Shown piece after piece: positions 11,900-27,475 of a DNA stretch of 64,000 bases; positions within the stretch are counted from its first letter, which is position 1; every line of letters starts with the position of its first letter. The stretch is taken from contig CAJNYU010004581.1 in the NCBI GenBank assembly GCA_905331475.1, positions 62,001 through 126,000 of the forward strand, given 5' to 3'. The notes beneath the pieces were generated by a model, which saw nothing but the letters and a program-made list of their open reading frames with translations, was not told the DNA's origin and ran no database searches. Source of the stretch: Rotaria socialis (lineage: Eukaryota; Rotifera; Eurotatoria; Philodinida; Philodinidae). The translations under genes were made by a program, and so were the position numbers.

Positions 11900-14800
11900 A
11901 TGGAACTTGAAGAGTTACGTCAAGTAACACGTTCATTTGTTCTGTGAGTTGGAATTTTTTCTTTTTGGTTGTTTCATCAAATGATTGAATAAATAAAATT
12001 TATTAATCTAGATCCCATCAGACATTATGTATAACAGGTGTCAGCTTCGACAAACGCTGTTTAGTTGTGAGTGTGCTATTCTTTCACGATATACTATATC
12101 GTTGTTTGCCCATGTATAATAATAGGGCTATACGGAATTGACAATACATCCACTTGTGAAAAATTTTAATGTTATCAAGTTGAATGCACGTCAATTAAGT
12201 AAGTAAAATGAATAGAGAGAAAAAAATATACATATGAAATGTCATGGCAAATAAAAACAAATCGAATATATCTAGCGATTTATGCGGTAACAATAAATGG
12301 TGAACGAAATGTGAAATTTTCATATGATGATCCAAATATACAGATTCTTTCGGATGATGATCCAAGGTGAGAAGAAATCTGATATTGGAAGTTTTAATTT
12401 GAATCAAAGAAAATTTATTTCCATGATAACATGCAGATAGTTTCATTGTTTTATTTAAATCTATATTCGGACTAAGGATGTGCGGTTAAGAGATATGTAT
12501 CGAAAGTTCTAGCTAACCTTTGATCAATAGCGATAGTTAATAGCAGTTGTCGGGAAAATATTGGGTTATGAAATCAAATGCTCTATATTGAAAGGTAACA
12601 GAAGGGCAAGGGTATTATCCTCTTAAGTCGCAGGTTCGTTTCAGAGAAAGCAATTACAGAATCCATTGTAAACATAATCGGAAACATAACATTTCTTGAA
12701 TAGTTTGTTTCTTTTAGTGCATGCAGTAGACTCTTAGCACATTTCCAGGTCATCTCTCTTGAATAATACGTTCTCACTCGTACGATTGACTCTCATCGTT
12801 GACTCCGTTTGTGACAATTTTTTCTCGTGTTCGCAAACGTCTCATCAAATTGAGACAGATATCTTATTGAACAGACTGAAAAGTATTCAAGTTTCTATCT
12901 TTTCGAGATCACTGCTGAAAGTTAGACTATTGAGACTTGAATTATCAAAAATAAGATCAAGAATGATTTTGTTATGTCAATTAAAATATTATTTAGACGC
13001 GATTTACAATCATTTTTGAAACGTCAACAACGTTTTTCTGAATATGTGGATCCGGATGAAGGTAACGGGGAATTAACAATATTTATTCCATCACATTTGC
13101 AAAAACAAGTACAAAATTCTTCAACCACTGATAATGATAATAATAGTCATACATCGGAAATAGTTTATACAGTTACAATTGATTTTTCACTTGAAAGACC
13201 TGAGAGTGGTATACATTTCTTTATACCTGATGACGATGCAAAACTATCCCGTGTAAGTTCACAAAGTAGAAGTCTAATGTCGAGCAAAACTATAACTATT
13301 TTTTCTTTCAGTTAAGTCGTCATTTGTTCACAACTGGCCATGATGCTCGACTTTGGTTCCCATGTGTAGATAGTTATTGTGAACCTGCAACGTGGACAAT
13401 TGAAGTAACAGTTGAAGAATCATTAACTGTCGTGGCATCTGGAGAACTTATCGAATGTACAACAAATAATGAATTGAAAACTTATCGTTTCTATCTATCA
13501 ACTCCAGCACCTGCACCTTTCATTGGACTTGCTATTGGGTATTGACTATTTATTTTTGTTGTTTTTCCAATGAAAAATATAAATATGGCCTCGTTCTGTT
13601 TTTAAATTTCAAGATCATTCGAATCAGTTGTCGATTCAAATACTCAGGAAATATCAAACTATTGTCTACCTGACTTATTAACACTTCTAACAAATACCAC
13701 AAGTTTTGTTCATGAAGTAGTCAAGAAAAACTTTATTTACATTTGAAAAGGTCTTATTTATATTTTACTTCAGCCACTTGAATACTATGAAGAATTATTG
13801 AATGCAAGTTGTCAATATCCAAATTACAAACAAGTATTTGTTACTGAACCTTACGCTGAATGTGTACCATTTGCGTCTATGGCTATATTTAAGTAAGTGA
13901 AAATTCACATAAAATATTTGAAAAAAAACATTTCTTTTACATTTTCTAGTGTTAACCTATTGTATCCATCAACTGTTATTGAAGCAACATGGCATGCAAG
14001 AAGTCAAATGGCATTTGCATTAGCAAATCAATTTTTCGGTTGTTTTATAACGATGCGTTCTTGGTTGGTTATTTTACATTTTATTTCTAGAGAAATATTC
14101 CTGTTTTGTTTTAGGCGTGATTGGTGGTTACTGAAAGGTTTAGCTTTATATTTAGCAAGTTTGTACACAAAACGAGCATTTGGAAATAATGAATATCGTT
14201 ATAATCTTAATCGAGTAGATAATAATAATTAATCGGCTAGGAAAACAAAAGAGAAATTTCTTATAAAATCTAGGATATGCTTGATGTGATTCGTTATGAA
14301 CGTGAAGAAAATCCAATTCGTCTTGATTTCGCTCCGATAAAATCGGAATCAGATATAACAAGTGTAAATAATCGTCGTGGAACAATGATGTCATCACAAT
14401 ATCTTGAAGTATAAATTTTGTTTCATTCCATTGAACAATCCATTCCTAACGGAAACAAACATTTTCTATTAAGGCAGCAGCAAAAAAAGCTCATCTAGTC
14501 GTACGAATGATTGATGATTTCATCGGTCGAGAAATTATGATGCAGGTAAATATTTTTATAAGTTATCGACTAATCTATTGACTTTTTTTTAATTTAGATT
14601 CTTAATAAACTTATGTGTTTGGCCACTACAGCTTGTCTGAAAGATGCTTCACTTAGCTCTCGTTCACGTTTACATATATCAAGTAAATCATTTTCACGTG
14701 TTGTTAGTACACTAACAACGAAAGATATTCAAGCACTATTAACACAATGGGTGTATGTTAGAACATTTGCGTTTTTTTGTCTGTAAAAATGTGATTCATT

Positions 14801-17800
14801 TTTTTTATGATAGATATGAATCCGGTTGCCCAAGATTAATCGGAAGTTTTACATTTAGTCGTAAACGAAACGTTGTTGAATTAGAACTCAAACAGGATAC
14901 GACAATTAAAGGTTCAAAAAAATTTCTAGTATGAAAAAAACGAAAGAAAATATTTTGCTAAAATGAAATAACAAAATGATGATATCTTTTAGGGTTCATT
15001 AGTTATACGTGTACAAGAATTGGAAGGTTCATTTAGTCAAACAATCTTGTTAGAAGATAGTGTGACTAAATATGAACTGACATGCCATTCCAAAGTTCGT
15101 CGGTGAGATAAAAATTTTCAAAAGCAAAATTGAAACAAACAAAAATATTATTTTATTTAGAAATAAAAAAAAGAAAATTCCATTAATATCCGGCGATGAA
15201 GTCGATATGGATCTTAATCAAATGGAGTAAAGAAAATGTTCTTTGAAAAGAAAATTTAATTTACATTCTCCGTTGTTTTAGTCCTGAATGTCCAATACTG
15301 TGGATAAGAATTGATCCAGATTTAAAAGTTATTCGTGAATTACAATTTGAACAAGCTGATTATAATTGGCAATGTGAATTACGTTATGAACGTGACATTC
15401 TTTCACAATTTGAAGCGCTCGACGCACTTAAACGATATCCTAGTCAAAATACTCGAGAAACACTTGGAACCGTTCTCGATTCATCACATTGTTTTTATCG
15501 TGTTCGCATAGAATGTGCACATGTTCTTACTCATGTATGAATTTTAGTTTTTCTTTATTTTTCTATGAAATACCTGATGAGTAGCTGCCATAGATAGTTT
15601 TCTTGAAGTGCACTCCATGAATTAGAATAAGGTCGATGCCTTGTTTTTTTATATCTATATCAAATCAATTGATTTAACAAGGCAATAACAATCCTTGTAC
15701 AAATGTCAAAAGTTTCCAGTAATCAATAATAATATTTACTCAGTAGGAAGTCTCGCCCTCGACAATCCTTGATTGCAGCTGACACGTCAATTAGAGCTTA
15801 AATAACAACTCTGAAAGCTTTCATATGTCTATGTCGATTTTATCGAGTTACAGCTATTCGATTGAAATTTCAGCATTAAAATTCCAAGGGAAAAATTTCC
15901 ACGAAGAAAATCTCGCATTATTCTAACGAAATATTGAACCTAAATAGACACGTTACTTCTGACATAATTACGGTTCTAAAATTGAATTAGTTTTTCTTTA
16001 CGATAATATTTTATCTATACGACATAGAAAACTTAACATGAATAAGTGTTTATTCATGCCGATAAATGATATATGCATTGACACCTGTAGAATTGGCTTT
16101 TTTTTACGATTGCAATCAGCTCTTTTAGTTTACACTTCGTATTGTTAGTCTTTCAGTATGATTCTCTATAGAAAATAAGCTCATTCATAATGCTCGTGAC
16201 TATGGATTGATCGAAAAACAAAATCGGACACGTCAGGCTTCTAAAATCACAATATTTGTATCCAATCTCCTATTAAAAATATTTCATTATGAACTGTTTA
16301 TTTACGAAACTCGATACTCTTCGAGGAGCATAGACTCATATATCTTTCAGTCTACGTATCAATGATAAAAAAATGACTTATCTAATGTGTGAGATTAGTT
16401 TCATAGTGTTTAACATTATAACAATATTAAATATTTATTTAGATTGCAAATTCTATGGCAAATACATGGACGGGCACATTAGCAACATTAAGTTTTTTTC
16501 GTCGCGTATTTATGTCAACAAATTCGACCTTGACAACCACAAATGTAACAACGTCGTCAACAAATAATTTATCATTAACAGCACCATCAGCAAACATTGT
16601 ACGTATTAATGATTTTTCGAACCCCCAGATGTATATGATTCAAAAAACCATTCCGCAAGCAATAGCATTTCAACGCAATAAAGATCGTGTATGTCCACCG
16701 GAAGTAATTAATTTTTTATTCGAATTAATCCATTATAATGAAAATTCAAAAAATCGTTTTTCCGATGCTTTTTATCGTTCATCATTAATCGATGCACTTG
16801 GCAATACTTTAACAAATGTCGGATTAACAAGTACGACAACAAATGTTGATCTTTTATTGAATCATACACTAGATAATAATACAAAGAGAATATTTGATGA
16901 AATATTATTACAACTTAATTTTGATAAAATTATTCCATCATACGGATTTTGCGTTACATGCAGCTGCTTAAAAGTTTTACATAAATTATATATTATTAGT
17001 GGCATCCCGATTGATATTAATGTATTTTATGAATACGCAACTTATGGAATGTTTGATCGTGTACGATTAACAGCTTGCGAAATACTCGTTGAACAAATTG
17101 AAAGTAAAATACGCGATAGATTTAAAAAGAACAAAGAAGATAGTAGAAGGAAAACAATGTATTATTTAGCTTTCGAATCGTCTGCTCTTCATCTAACCAT
17201 ATATTACTAAATTCTCACTGATGTAAATAAACACCGATGGAAAACGGATGAACACCTGAACGAAAAGAGAACGCATATTAAAAACAAAGGATCGATTATA
17301 AAATTATGAACAGGATACAACCAGAACGTTTTGCTCTTTTTCGTATACGGATACGAGTTCTTCATTGGATTCTTTTTCGTTAACTAATCTATTATCCAAT
17401 AATTCATACTTGTAAGATGATATACATTTGATCATATCAATTTTGAGTACTAGATAGTGCAAGTGAAAAATTTTATTAGTTGAGAATATTAATAAAATTC
17501 ATCGAAACGATTGAGTTGACATTCAGAAAACGTTACAAGGTCAAACTATTTTATTATTGCCTTGATGGCTGTCTCCAATAAAAACAAAAAATTGCTTGAA
17601 AATCGTTAATCAATAAAACACTTGACAAGATTTGCTTGTATTATTTTTCTAGCTCGAATGAATCAAGATGTACTTGAATATATATTCAATCTTATTGGCA
17701 ATGACCCTGACTATAATCTAAGGTTGGCAAAAATTCGAATATTGTTCTTGTTCTCATACTGTTTTTAATTTCTAGAAGAATAATTGTACAACATTTGTGT

Positions 17801-18323
17801 CGTCATCCACCATTTCGACAGAACCAAACATGTTGTCTCAACAATCCAATAACGCTTCATCGATTGTGGTCATTGATGAAGTATGAAGACAAAAAAACAA
17901 AAAATCTAATAAATCTATTGAATACTTTTGTTTTAGAAATTTTGCATATGATAATCATATTCGAAATGATCTTGTTGAACTTTATCAGATAATGTTTGGT
18001 CTTAGTCGACCTAACTGTTTACCACCTGCGAATGAAGTAAAAAAAAGAAAATGATTAACATTTGAAACGAGAATATCTTCTTTTTTGTTTTCCTATTTCT
18101 ATAGATGAATGATTCAATAGTAAAGGACGAACTTGATGATGTATCTGATACAATAGTCGATATCGATCCGGTACATAAAAACGTCCATGAATTAAAAACT
18201 AATATTTTGATTTGTTCTTTCTTTCTTATTTGTTTTAAGGAACGTCTGAGCTATTTTCGTCTTGCTCGTTATGCAGACGATACCAAAGCGGCTGCAAACA
18301 AACTAGCGTCAACAATTAAATAA
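11900..18323 (+). CDS. TAF2: Transcription initiation factor TFIID subunit 2
   Basis: Twenty-three exons join into a 1061-residue frame. Boundaries: 11900-11943, 12012-12066, 12126-12198, 12276-12366, 12997-13252, 13312-13538, 13614-13716, 13774-13892, 13950-14063, 14115-14214, 14274-14408, 14474-14545, 14598-14752, 14814-14928, 14993-15102, 15161-15226, 15282-15534, 16443-17103, 17653-17722, 17776-17880, 17937-18036, 18105-18182, 18240-18323. The protein has the aminopeptidase-like fold of TAF2 (RLWFPCVDSY, CFITMRSWRDWWLLKG) with no HExxH zinc site, as expected for this non-enzymatic TFIID subunit, followed by HEAT-like repeats (GLSRPNCLPP near the end). TAF2 helps TFIID contact the initiator. 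It is shorter than the human protein (about 1200 residues); the loss is at the C-terminus. The last intron (57 nt, in frame, weak GTCCAT donor) may be retained. Confidence 0.95.
15535..16442 (+). other. Long TAF2 intron (908 nt)
   Basis: This is by far the longest intron of the gene, bounded by GTATGA and TTTATTTAG. It holds no open frame with a recognisable domain. The other long introns of the gene, 12367-12996 (630 nt) and 17104-17652 (549 nt), are similar. These may have grown by insertions, but I could not find intact terminal repeats in them. Confidence 0.6.
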
Positions 18324-18839
18324 ATAAAAGCTCCTTGAAGCGGATTTGTTTCTCTTTTTCTTTAAATAATAAAGTTAACCTTGATGTTAATGCCAAAGCT
18401 AGAACACACAATATAAATCAATTCTTTTATAGTTTTGCTTCTTCTTCAAGGTTTATATTAATTTCACTCTTCCTTTTTACGATACAAAAGAAAAAAAAAA
18501 GAAAACCGAACTTTTAAATAAAAGACACACTTATATAAATATTTTCATAGCAGCAAGTAACATCAGAAATATAGATTTCGTTTTGTTTTACACAACCTGA
18601 ATAATTAAAAAAGAAAACGGGCACACACACACACACACACACATATGAAAACTTTTATCGAAACACACAAACAAAAGAAAACAAGAAAGAGATCAATTTA
18701 AAGGGTAGATGTACAGATAAGGAGAATCAATGTCTACTACTGTTATCGTCCTTTATGAGTGAGAGTCACACAGTATCACAGTTGAAACTGGGACAAGAAA
18801 AAAGAAAAGAAAACGTGAAAGAGAAGGAAGAAAAGATTA
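18324..18839. other. Convergent 3' region of TAF2 and NUAK
   Basis: The two genes end toward each other, 516 bp apart. AATAAA-type signals directly overlap and follow the TAF2 stop (AAATAAATAAAAG). An (AC)n microsatellite lies at about 18621-18642. No gene is seen. Confidence 0.6.
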
Positions 18840-20053
18840 TTAATCGTGCACCCTCAACGATATCAAATTATTGTTATCATCTAGTAAACGACTTTTCCGT
18901 AAATTATTTGTTTCAAATGAAGTTAATAATGCATGACGATTATTATTAGTAATAGCTGTATTGATACTATTATCAATGTTAGAAATTGGATTAGATATTG
19001 AATTATTTAATAGTCGCCCAGTGCTCAATAGGGAAGTGTTAGCATTCGTTTCCTGATTATTAATGGGACTGATGCGTCGAATAGGTGGTGAAGCAAATTT
19101 AATAGCCGATGTTGTAAATACAGATGGTGCAATAGGTGTTGTTGAATTTGAAAGACTTGGTACAACATTGAGTTCAGATGTTGGCGGTATCATTGTTGGT
19201 GCATGTTTAATAACAGGTTTACGTTTAAGATCACGTAATGTTGAATCAAAATCATATGAGACAAGATATTTTGATGGGTTTATCGGTGATGTTGATGGTC
19301 TTATTTCATGTGTTGTTGCTAGTGAATAGCGATGAGTCGCTGGTGGCGAAGTCACTCGATCATTGGTACCGTATGTTGTTGCTGATTTTGTTGATGTAGG
19401 CGAAACTGTTCTTCGAGACCGACGAGTATATGGTTGTGTCGTTAATAATAATGGTGGTGGTGGTGGTTGTGGTGGTGGTGATGATGATGATGATGGTAAT
19501 TTCGATGGGTTTTCACTAGTTGATGCATAATGATAATCTATGGGACTATCTGAATATTGATCTTCCAGTGATAAACTTAATGGTCGTCGATAAGTTGGTC
19601 GTGATGTTGATGCATTTGTTTTTGTATTATTCGATGAATAATAACGTGTAGAATCTGATATAGCTGATACGCGATTACGTCGTTGTTGTTCTATATTTTT
19701 TCCTAAATTATTGTCACGTAGTTTAGCCGTATCAAAAAATGAACTTGTATGAAGTTCAAGTTCAGCAAGTGAATTGCTTGGTGATATTGATTTCTCATGG
19801 TATGTTGAGCGTGAATGAGCTCTTTCATGATCTTCTTTCTGCAATGGTTGATGAACACGTGACAAAGATGTTGGTGTTGGTGTTGTTGGTGTTGTTGGTG
19901 TTGTTGGTGTCGTTGTTGTTGTTGTTGTTGTTGAATTAAGATGTAAAGAAAGAACCGGTCCAGTGGCTAACCATTCATGACGAAGAATATCTCTTGTTGT
20001 AGCACGAAGACTAGCATCAGGTGTCAAGCAATATCGTATCAGTGAAAGAGCAC
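18840..20053 (-). other. NUAK distal alternative terminal exon
   Basis: After the acceptor at 20054-20056 the exon opens with the last helices of the kinase domain ([29 protein letters not shown]), so it completes the C-lobe. It then runs about 370 residues as a disordered tail rich in Ser, Thr, Pro and Asn, including Thr/Pro repeats and proline runs, ending at the TAA at 18840-18842. It is parallel to, not continuous with, the proximal exon, which carries its own stop. Confidence 0.85.
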
Positions 20054-22147
20054 CTATGATATTGAGGAAAAAATATATAATAAAGAATGGAACCTAAATA
20101 AACTTTTAGTCCATCACCAAATTTTTACTTATGTGCATGCTAAAGCGTAGGATTAGGTTAGTTTTGTTTTGTTTTTAGATCCCGAAAAATAGAAAGAAAG
20201 TTTGAAATAGAAAATAGAAATGAATAGACGAAAGAGAGAATCATAAAAACAGAAGATAATAAAATAAAATTGAATTATTCCTAATAATTTATTTTCTAAT
20301 ACATCATCATATGCATCGGAGGAGGTCTAAATGATGAAAGTGTTGATGATATGTTACCATAGAATTTATTAGGAGAAGGTATCGTTTTATTGGGCTGATT
20401 CCATTTCAATGATTCAGTTTTTTTAGTTTTTGTTGTTTTATTGTCTTTTAATCGATTCGATACTTTAAATTGAGTATTTTCATTGGTTATCGATTTCAAT
20501 TTTGATTCCTTTTGTGTTTCATATCCTTTTGATAGTGATGATTGAGGCAGAATAAACGAAGGGCCATCATTAGCTATAGAATACATAGGTACAGATGCTT
20601 GAACACTTTTCAATCTAGCACTTGACGTTAGTGACATTGTTTTCGGTGCATCATTGGATTTAGATCGTGATCCACGTGGTACTTTCATATTACTATACTT
20701 TTCCATTTTCGTCACAATAGAAACATCTGCAGGTGGACATGAAAAACCAACGTTAATCCATTCATGCATAGCAATATCGTCAATATTGAAACGTTTTCTT
20801 GATGATACAGTGAGACATTTACGTATCAAATCGAGTGCGCCTAGAGGTGTTTTTTGATTTTAAAGAAATTTGTTTGTTGTAGCAAGGTCTTTTCTATGGG
20901 ATGCAACAATAACCTCAGGGATCCTTTCATCTATGGCTCTACCCTTCGTGTTTTTTTTTAATAATTCTATAAACATTTCGGTTACCTGAATGCTCACGAG
21001 GTTGAATAAAGTTTCCCGTCGTTATATTTCGTACTAATCGATTATAATCACCGCCTTGAAAAGGCATTGTACCAAAGATTAGTGTATAGAGCAAAACGCC
21101 CAATGACCAACAATCGACCTATACTTATCGAATAGTTTTTGAAATGAAAAACCCTATCAACAACGATGTACATACTTCTGGACCTTTGTACGGTGTGCCA
21201 GAGACGATTTCTGGCGAGGCGTAAAGTGGAGATCCACAAAATGTATGTCTAATTAAAAACAAGAGCATTATATATATTAAAATAACTTCACACATACAAT
21301 AATTGACGATGTGACCAACTATTGCTCAAGCCAAAATCAGCTAACTATAAAACAATAAGAAAAATACCATTGATTAAAATATGCATTTTTTCTTTATTTT
21401 CTTCTAATTACTTTAATATCGTTTTTGTCATCAATTAAAATATTTTCTAATTTGAGATCTCTATGAACAATATGATTCTAAACAAAACAAAAAGAAAGGA
21501 TATTTTTTTCTCTAAAAAACTACTAATTTATCCATTGATATACTTTATGGAGAAAATGAACAGCTGATACGATTTGTCGAAATATTGATCGTGCCTGAGA
21601 TTCCGGTATGCGTTTCTTACGATTAAGATAATCGTATAGTTCACCGCCCTTAGCATATTCCATAACAAGAATAATTTTTTCACGACTTTCATAAACTATC
21701 GTAGAAAAAAGTTTTTTTGTTTTTGCATAAATTAAATCAAAATTAAAACTAACCTTCTTTTATTTTAATAATATTTGGATGATTAAGACTTGTCATAAAA
21801 TCGATTTCACGTCGAATTCTAGCCAAATCATGTGGATTTTCTATGCGTGATTTTTTTATTGTTTTAATTGCTACTTGTTCATTGTTACGTTTATCGACAG
21901 CTAATTTGACTTTACCATATGTACCTTTGCCTAATGTTTGTTTAAAGTCAAAACGACTATGTAGTGTTTCACGTTTTGGTGCACTGGCACCGCTAGCATC
22001 TCCGTTACTTGCACCACTACCATTGTGACCTTGTGACGATGGCGGAGTTGTTGTTGAATCACCAAAACTATTAAGACTTCCTAAACTAGACCAATTTGAA
22101 TGACGTGCACGTTGACGCGGATTGCCATTTGTCTCACCATGTGACAA
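18840..22147 (-). CDS. NUAK-family (AMPK-related) serine/threonine kinase
   Basis: Six common exons (22147-21754, 21695-21544, 21477-21412, 21344-21298, 21248-21176, 21118-20986) encode a Ser/Gly-rich N-terminus and most of a kinase domain. Visible motifs are LGKGTYGKV (ATP loop), VAIKTIKK (Lys), [16 protein letters not shown], and the T-loop [15 protein letters not shown], which in this family carries the Thr phosphorylated by LKB1. [23 protein letters not shown] follows. [10 protein letters not shown] and the T-loop region match NUAK rather than MARK or SIK. NUAKs act in cell adhesion, cell polarity and energy stress. Exon 6 ends in phase 1 and can join either of two terminal exons: a proximal one (20840-20296, total 469 residues) or a distal one (20053-18840, total 692 residues). 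Both totals are divisible by three. No GILK PP1-binding motif was seen in either tail. Confidence 0.92.
20296..20840 (-). other. NUAK proximal alternative terminal exon
   Basis: The acceptor at 20841-20843 opens into [29 protein letters not shown], a second, diverged version of the same kinase C-lobe end, followed by a shorter basic tail (rich in Lys, Ser and Thr) and a TAG at 20296-20298. The two versions share the pattern GAL.LIR.CLT....R....DI..HEW, so the exon looks like an old internal duplication of the last exon. Confidence 0.85.
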
Positions 22148-23686
22148 CCTTCAACAGAACATTAAATATATATTTGAACTAATCAATAGTAATTATACAA
22201 TATGAACAGAAAGTAAAAGGAAAATTCCGAAACAACTAGTCAATTCTTTTTTCATAGTATTTACAAAAATCTTTGATTATTAGTATAATTAACAACTTAA
22301 TCTTTCTATTCAGTGTACTTTAGAAATACGTAATTTATTTGAAAGAATAACATTACATTTGAAGTTTATTTCCCTAAGGCAAATGAGATTTAATCACATT
22401 CCTCTCTTTTACTCAATATTTATGTTTACCTTCTACCGTCCAATATCTGTGAATAATAATCAGAGAGACCAATTGAGTCAACATCAGAATTTTGTAAGGT
22501 AATCATTTGTTTCGTGTTTGTTCTCTTATTTACACGTCGATCTATTTATTTCTATAGGATAACTTAATGCACTTAACGGTGTAATATGCACTAATGTAAT
22601 GTATTATTCGAGCTCTTCGGTATGAAATGAAATGGACAGATGAAGAAAAGGAAGATGGTATATTAGAGCAGCTGAAGAGTTACTCGATGAGCACAAGCGC
22701 GTGAATAAGTTTTGCTTTTATCGTCATTGTCAATATCCATGTAATCGGTGCGAAGTATCTTTGAAGTAATCGTAGACACAAGTGAAATGTATGAGAGAAT
22801 AAATATGGCGATGAAAACGAAAAAAAGGAATAGAAGAAATGAACTGTCCAGATAATGATTTTTCATTTCGACAACAGAAAACCGTGCTTCGTCGTCTTCG
22901 TTTTTTTTCTTTTCTTCATTCTTTCAGATTTTTTTAAATATATTTCTTCTCTTCGAACTTCATTTCTCATATGTGTACTCTTCTCAACAAATACGAAAGC
23001 GAGCAAACATACGAAAGGATACTTGATGCAGCAACACATCAGTGACGTGACGACGCCTTCTCTTTTTTCCTTCTTCTTCTTCTTCTTCTCTTTTTTTTTG
23101 TCTCACTGGCCTCAAAGTAAAACCGCAAGCAAAAATGTGAAGGAGAAAGAACAACTAAAGAATGTCTTGTCTTATTTTGCACCCACATAAAGACAATATG
23201 ATTGCTCAAGTGCAACCAATAAAATAAATATTATCGTTCGTTTTTCCTTACAGTAATCTTTAATTACTTAAATATACATTAATCTGTTTGTCGAAAAAAT
23301 TAATTGGCTAAATTAATAATGAATTTTTCATATGCACTTATAAAAAGAAATGAATAAAGAATAAAGTAAAAGAAGTCGACAACGATCTAATAGTAATAAA
23401 TTTCTTATCAATTATGTGTTATCATTTATGTTCATCGTTTCTGTTACGTTCTTTTTTCTCGCATTGACAGAACGACGAAAAACACGTATAGCATCAAGGT
23501 ATGATTTATCGATAAAAAAAAAGGCGCATGAGTTAATCAAAACATATTATATCACTTTTCTCTTTCATTTGTCATATTATCAAATCACAAACATCGAAGA
23601 CCTAATATTTTCACAATTACTCTGCGCTAAAATAACGAGATTTATATCTCCTAATAAAAAAACATCGTTTGTACACATTTTTTTTC
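22148..23686. other. Upstream region of NUAK, no other gene seen
   Basis: This is the promoter side of the minus-strand kinase gene. A possible acceptor (rev. GTTGAAG at 22149-22155) lies a few bases before the ATG, so an upstream untranslated exon or a spliced leader is possible. The remaining open frames are low-complexity (Phe/Ser/Leu runs from CTT repeats near 23060-23100). Confidence 0.5.
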
Positions 23687-26079
<2,393 letters not shown>

Positions 26080-27475
26080 TGTTCATAAGCCAGTCGTTTG
26101 CGTCTATGTTTTGACTGAGGCTAGAAGAAGAAAGAACAAGTGGCGAATGCTGATCATACACTAGTTGGGTGAATTTTCTTCGCTTTCGAGTACTGTTTTT
26201 TTCTTTTTTGTTAGCGTTCTTCTTCTCATTAACAAATACACTTCGCTGCCGACGCATTCATTCCATTAAAAAAGAAAAAAAAACCTAACCATGAAAGAAA
26301 AAGAAAAAATTTGCAACTTTCATTATTCATATTATTTTTTTATATACATATTAGTCAGCAAAAAAAAGAACCAAGAAAGAAAAAAAAAGATGATAAATGG
26401 CGTCAGATGGAGAAAAGTGATAGGTAGCATCATCAATCGAATCAAATAAAAAAACGCATCATTCTGTCTTCTTTATTACGCGCAAAAAGACGTGCACACC
26501 TATTGATACTATTTCTCTTTTTTTTTTATTTTGCAGCGTAACAAACATGTATACGCATTCAGTAAGCACGAACAAAACTGCAGTCAAACGAAAAAAATAT
26601 ACGGTAGGTAAAAAGCCCAAAACACGTTAGTCTGAATATTTTTCTGTTTTCATTATTATAACATGTCGTTTCTCATAATAAGTACATCCTGTCGAAAAAT
26701 TGCAAGGTAAATCGTATTTCGATCGAAATGGCAATCACTTTGACTGAGACAGGGAAAAAACGTTGAGTTATTCGTACGTTCTTTTTATGACGCAATTATC
26801 GATCTTGTGTTTATCATAACTATACCTTTAGAAGGGTGTTTTAAAATAATTGTCAAGAACTCTTCATATTGCTATTCTATATGAGAAGATTTTCATCTGT
26901 TGAAAGATGATTAATATACGCTCATTACTTGTAAATTCATCGAATAGATATGACAGACGCGCCTTAATCATACAAATGATTGAATATGCAATCAACTTAT
27001 GAGAAAACTTATGATTAAGTTCATATTACTCATTTTTTCAAAGAAAAATCATCGTGCTGTTTTTCAGTATGAATGGTTGCGACAACAAATCATTCGAATA
27101 AAAATTTCAGTGCTTATCCGGACAAAACAATCATAATGGCTCATGTCAACGCATTTTTTCGATGAAACACAATAATTAGTAAGTAATGTAATTATATAAT
27201 CGAAATAATCAACGATTGCTTTAACTCATTTTTTATTGTATTAGTCATAAATTGATTAACAAAACGATTACATATTATTACAATTTAAACAAAAAGTATT
27301 TGATAACAATAGCGCGATGGATAGTTAAAAGAAAAAAGCCATTTATCAATCAGTCAATAGGTTATAAAAGAAAAAGAAAAGGAGCAATTGACTGTGTATG
27401 TTACAAAATCGAATCGATCGAAAAAGAAAATTGAATATAATCATAAAAAAAAGTCATATAAGAAAATTTATGGTT
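26080..27475. other. Intergenic, no firm gene
   Basis: A basic frame (MRRQRSVFVNEKK, near 26257 on the minus strand) overlaps the start of the unresolved gene and may be its 5' untranslated or first coding exon. Beyond 26260 I see only AT-rich sequence with poly-A and poly-T runs. Confidence 0.4.

Noticed and set aside
12759-13019. 86-codon frame running into TAF2 exon 5
   Set aside because: It lies in a TAF2 intron, is in another frame, and lacks family similarity.
22663-23190. Frames upstream of the kinase gene
   Set aside because: Low-complexity Phe/Ser/Leu runs from CTT repeats, with no homology or splicing pattern.
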